The notes under the pieces: generated by a model | The model's input: only the letters and a program-made list of their open reading frames with translations | Databases searched by the model: none | What the model was told of the DNA's origin: nothing | Shown: positions 58,748 through 64,000 of the stretch, piece by piece | Numbering within the stretch: position 1 is the first letter of the stretch | Layout of the letters: each line of letters begins with the position of its first letter | NCBI GenBank assembly: GCA_051859045.1 | Contig: JBHYGK010000045.1 | Location: forward strand, 92,797-156,796 | Reading direction: 5' to 3' | DNA length: 64,000 nt | DNA from: JBHYGK01 sp051859045 | GTDB lineage: Bacteria; Pseudomonadota; Gammaproteobacteria; Xanthomonadales; Xanthomonadaceae | Program-made: the position numbers and the translations under genes

Positions 58748-59224
58748 ATGGCGATGAAGGGCGACCCCAAGGTCATCGAGCACCTCAACAAGGTGCTCTA
58801 CAACGAGCTCACCGCGATCAACCAGTACTTCCTGCACGCCAGGATGTACCGCAACTGGGGCTTCAAGGAACTCGCCGAGCACGAGTACCACGAGTCGATC
58901 GACGAGATGAAGCACGCCGACTGGCTGATCGAGCGCATCCTCTTCCTCGAGGGCCTGCCGAACCTGCAGAACCTCGGCAAGCTGATGATCGGCGAGGACC
59001 CGAAGGAAGTGCTGGAGTGCGACCTCAAGCTCGAGCAGATCGCGATCCCCGACCTGCGCGCGGCCATCGCGCACTGCGAGCAGGTGGCCGACTTCGTCAG
59101 CCGCGACCTGTTCGCGAAGATCCTCGCCAGCGAGGAGGAGCACCTGGACTGGATCGACACCCAGCTCGGCCTGATCGAGCGCCTCGGCGTCGGTCCCTAC
59201 CTGCAGACCAAGATCGGCAGCTGA
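58748..59224 (+). CDS. bfr: Bacterioferritin
   Basis: 158 residues from ATG 58748 with GGAG 7 bases upstream. Ferroxidase ligands E20, E53 and H56, and heme-ligand M54 (DEMKHAD), are in place, shifted by two from E. coli numbering; the second half of the site lies in the EEEHLDWIDTQLGLI segment. It forms a 24-subunit shell storing iron with heme between dimers. It ends at a strong terminator. Confidence 0.97.
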   Translation: MAMKGDPKVIEHLNKVLYNELTAINQYFLHARMYRNWGFKELAEHEYHESIDEMKHADWLIERILFLEGLPNLQNLGKLMIGEDPKEVLECDLKLEQIAIPDLRAAIAHCEQVADFVSRDLFAKILASEEEHLDWIDTQLGLIERLGVGPYLQTKIGS

Positions 59225-59251
59225 GCCCGCGGGCCAGGCAGCCGTAACGAA

Positions 59252-59279
59252 AAGGGCGCGCCATTGGCGCGCCCTTTTT
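59252..59279. terminator. Bidirectional terminator between bfr and the kinase gene
   Basis: AAGGGCGCGCC and GGCGCGCCCTT form a stem around ATT, with a T-run on the + side and an A-run on the other, so it can end both convergent units. Confidence 0.9.
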
Positions 59280-59304
59280 CATGCCCCGGAGGCGGGGGGC
59301 GCGC

Positions 59305-61902
<2,598 letters not shown>

Positions 61903-61905
61903 GGG

Positions 61906-64000
61906 TCAGAGCACCGCGCTTTGGAAGTCGAAGTCGAGGCCGGAGGCCGCCTGCTGGACCAGGTTGCCCTGGATGAAGTCGATGCCGCTCATCCACAGCG
62001 AGGCCGCGGACTGCGCGTTCTCGACCCGGTGGCCGATGACCATGACGTTGCGGCGGTGGCAGCGGTCGATGAGCATGCGCAGCTCGTCGCGCACGCCCTC
62101 GTTGCCGGCGTACTTGTAGGCGAGCTTCACGTAGCTCAGCGGCAGCCGCTCGATCAGCGGGTCGGAGTCCAGCCCCGACTCGAACTGGCCGAGGCAGCAC
62201 TGCACGCCGTCGGGCACCAGGGCCTCGAAGAACTGGCCCACCGACGCCGAATGCACCAGCGCGTCCTCGAGGCGCACCTCGATCACCAGCTGGCTGCCGG
62301 CGACGCCGCGCTCGGCCAGCTGCGACCGCAGCCAGGCGGCCTGGCCGGGGTGGGCGACGGTCTTGGAGGACTGGGTGACGAACAGGCGCAGCACCGTGCC
62401 GGTGCTGGCGGCCGCGACGATCTGCTGCAGCGCCGCGCGCACGACCCAGCGGTCGACCTCGTGGATCAGGCCGGCGCGCTCGGCGATCGGGATCACCTCG
62501 CCGGCCGGGAACAGGCGGCCGTCGTCGCCGCGCAGGCGCAGCAGGCACTGGTACTGGGCGTCCTCGCCGCCGGCCACCGCCACGATCGGTTGGTAGAGCA
62601 GCTCGAAGCCGGTCCCCGCCGTCGCGTCGCGGATGCGCTGCACCATCTCGGCCTCGCGGGCCTCCTCGGGGCGCTTCGGCGGCTCGTAGCGGATGACGCC
62701 GCGCTCGCTGGCGCGGGCGTCGCGCGCGGCGCGCTCGGCGGCGTTGAGCAGCGCGCCGGCATCCGCGAACACCAGGCCCAGCGGCACCAGGCCCACCGAG
62801 GCGCGCAGGCGCACCGGCATGCCGCCGACCTCGAAGGCCTCGACCGCCAGCGCCGCGCGCAGGGCCTGGGCCATCGACTCGATCTCGCCCTCGGTCTCGC
62901 CGGCGATCACCGCGAGGTAGCTGGCGTCGCCGAAGCGCGCCACCGGGTGCTCGCCGAGCTGGCCGGCGAAGCGCGCGCCGACCGCGCCGAGCAGCTGCTC
63001 GATGGCGCCGATGCCCAGCCGCTCGCGCATCGGCGCGATGCCCTCGAGCTCGATGAAGGCGACCGCGCCGGTGGCGTCGCGCTGGTCGACCAGGGTGTTG
63101 AGCCGGTCGAGCACCCAGGCCCGGTCGTACAGGCCGGTGCCGGCGTCGCGCGCGGGGCGTCCGCCGCCCTGGCGCAGCGCGGCGGCGCGGGCGCGGCGCA
63201 CGCGGTTCTGCACCGCCGAGATCAGGTGGCGCGGGCGCACGGGCTTGGCGAGGAAGTCGTCGCCGCCGGCGTCGAGCGCCTCGAACTGCTTGTCGGGGTC
63301 GGCCTCGCCCGAGAGGAAGACGATGGGCGTGTTGAGGAAGGCCTCGCGCTCGCGGATCAGCGCGGTGAGCTCCATGCCGTTGGCCTGCGGCATGTGCAGG
63401 TCCATCAGCACGAGGTCGGGCTGGAAGCTCTCCATCGTGGGCAGCACGTCGAGCGGCTCGGAGACGACCATGGCCTCCATCGCGGCGTTGCGCAGCACGC
63501 TCTCGGCGAACAGCGCCTGGGCGCGGTCGTCCTCGACGATCAGGATGCGGTAGGGCGCCTCGGCGGACGGGTCGAGCAGGTCCTGCAGGCGCTTGAGCAC
63601 GTCGGCCGCGCCGGGCGGCGAGATCAGCAGGGCGTCGGCGCCGGCGCGGCGGGCCGACAGGCGCAGGGCCACGTCGTCGCGCTGGGCGATCGCCACCAGC
63701 GGCACCGGCTTGCCCGCGCGCTGGCGGGTGGAGCGCAGCACGTCGCCGAGCGTCTCGAGCACGTCGAGGAAGCCCGGGTCGACCAGCACGAGGTCGGGCG
63801 GCAGGGCCTGCAGCAGCTCCTGCAGCTCCTCGGCGTCCATCAGCAGCTCGACCTCGAAGCCGGCGGTCTCGAGGCGCTGGTCGAGCTCGATCGAGAGCTC
63901 GCCGGCGTCGGTGAGGTGGTAGATGCGCTGCGGCGGGCGGGCGCCGCGCGGGGCGGGCGCGGCGGGCGACGCGGCGGGCGCGCGCACCGGCGGCGCGGGG
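61906..64000 (-). CDS. REC-REC-GGDEF-EAL regulator with degenerate c-di-GMP domains (5' end missing)
   Basis: At least 693 residues; the frame is open to the window edge, and the GTG at 63987 is probably internal. Order: degenerate receiver (LPPDLVLVDPGF), full receiver (ILIVEDD, DLVLMDLHMP), GGDEF-like domain with RFGDAS instead of RFGGDEF, EAL-like domain with CLLRLRG instead of ExLxR. Both catalytic signatures are lost, so it probably binds c-di-GMP or partner proteins rather than making or cutting c-di-GMP, as known for FimX-type proteins. It is co-transcribed with the hybrid kinase downstream, which may phosphorylate its intact receiver. Confidence 0.9.
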   Translation of the reverse strand, partial: PAPPVRAPAASPAAPAPRGARPPQRIYHLTDAGELSIELDQRLETAGFEVELLMDAEELQELLQALPPDLVLVDPGFLDVLETLGDVLRSTRQRAGKPVPLVAIAQRDDVALRLSARRAGADALLISPPGAADVLKRLQDLLDPSAEAPYRILIVEDDRAQALFAESVLRNAAMEAMVVSEPLDVLPTMESFQPDLVLMDLHMPQANGMELTALIREREAFLNTPIVFLSGEADPDKQFEALDAGGDDFLAKPVRPRHLISAVQNRVRRARAAALRQGGGRPARDAGTGLYDRAWVLDRLNTLVDQRDATGAVAFIELEGIAPMRERLGIGAIEQLLGAVGARFAGQLGEHPVARFGDASYLAVIAGETEGEIESMAQALRAALAVEAFEVGGMPVRLRASVGLVPLGLVFADAGALLNAAERAARDARASERGVIRYEPPKRPEEAREAEMVQRIRDATAGTGFELLYQPIVAVAGGEDAQYQCLLRLRGDDGRLFPAGEVIPIAERAGLIHEVDRWVVRAALQQIVAAASTGTVLRLFVTQSSKTVAHPGQAAWLRSQLAERGVAGSQLVIEVRLEDALVHSASVGQFFEALVPDGVQCCLGQFESGLDSDPLIERLPLSYVKLAYKYAGNEGVRDELRMLIDRCHRRNVMVIGHRVENAQSAASLWMSGIDFIQGNLVQQAASGLDFDFQSAVL

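Overview
This is a high-G+C window. The organism is most likely a gammaproteobacterium of the Xanthomonadaceae/Lysobacteraceae group. That assignment rests on the RppH sequence style, the neighbouring hybrid kinase with an EAL-type regulator, and the bfd-bfr pair; it is an inference from recognised protein families, not a database result.

Region 1 (1-17,669, all + strand) is a tightly packed flagellar export and hook-basal-body operon: flhB (3' end), flhA, flgF, flgG, flgA, flgH, flgI, flgB, flgC, fliE, fliF, a short protein in the fliG slot, fliH, fliI, fliJ, fliK, flgD, flgE, a short SpoA protein in the fliM slot, fliN, fliO, fliP and a FliA-like sigma factor. Many genes overlap by 1-4 bases. 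The axial and export parts look complete in type, but the rotor is reduced. FliF has a short cytoplasmic tail. The fliG-slot protein has only 149 residues and no room for the torque-generating C-terminal domain. The FliM-like protein lacks the N-terminal CheY-binding motif. Flagellin, cap, hook-filament junction, stator, fliQ and fliR are not in the window.

Region 2 (17,670-52,329, + strand) lies directly behind the sigma-factor gene. It has two paralogous giant YD-repeat (Rhs-like) proteins of 5672 and 4922 residues. Both have the order: conserved N-terminus, long YD-repeat array, tandem Ig-like (cadherin/He_PIG type) repeats, second short YD array, LysM domain, conserved junction, hydrophobic Gly/Ala segment, unrelated C-terminal tip. 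Tip 1 resembles a PD-(D/E)XK nuclease and tip 2 an HNH nuclease. Each is followed at once by a small unrelated gene in the position of an immunity gene. A sigma-28-like promoter precedes each giant gene. A TPR gene and a small helical-protein gene lie between them. My reading is a flagellum-linked polymorphic toxin locus, perhaps a flagellum reduced to an export or display device. The layout is visible in the sequence; the functional link is inference.

Region 3 (52,330-57,541) is accessory DNA: a hairpin terminator, a minus-strand orphan lipoprotein-like gene, about 1 kb with no convincing gene, a small hypothetical gene, an HD/TraI-type protein, a tyrosine integrase, an excisionase-like gene and a divergent XRE regulator. 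The block ends at the 3' end of a tRNA-Met gene, with 11-bp-period repeats that look like integrase arm sites.

Region 4 (57,542-64,000) is core genome: tRNA-Met(CAT), rppH, bfd with a Fur-like promoter, bfr, and on the minus strand a hybrid histidine kinase and a REC-REC-GGDEF-EAL protein that runs off the window edge.
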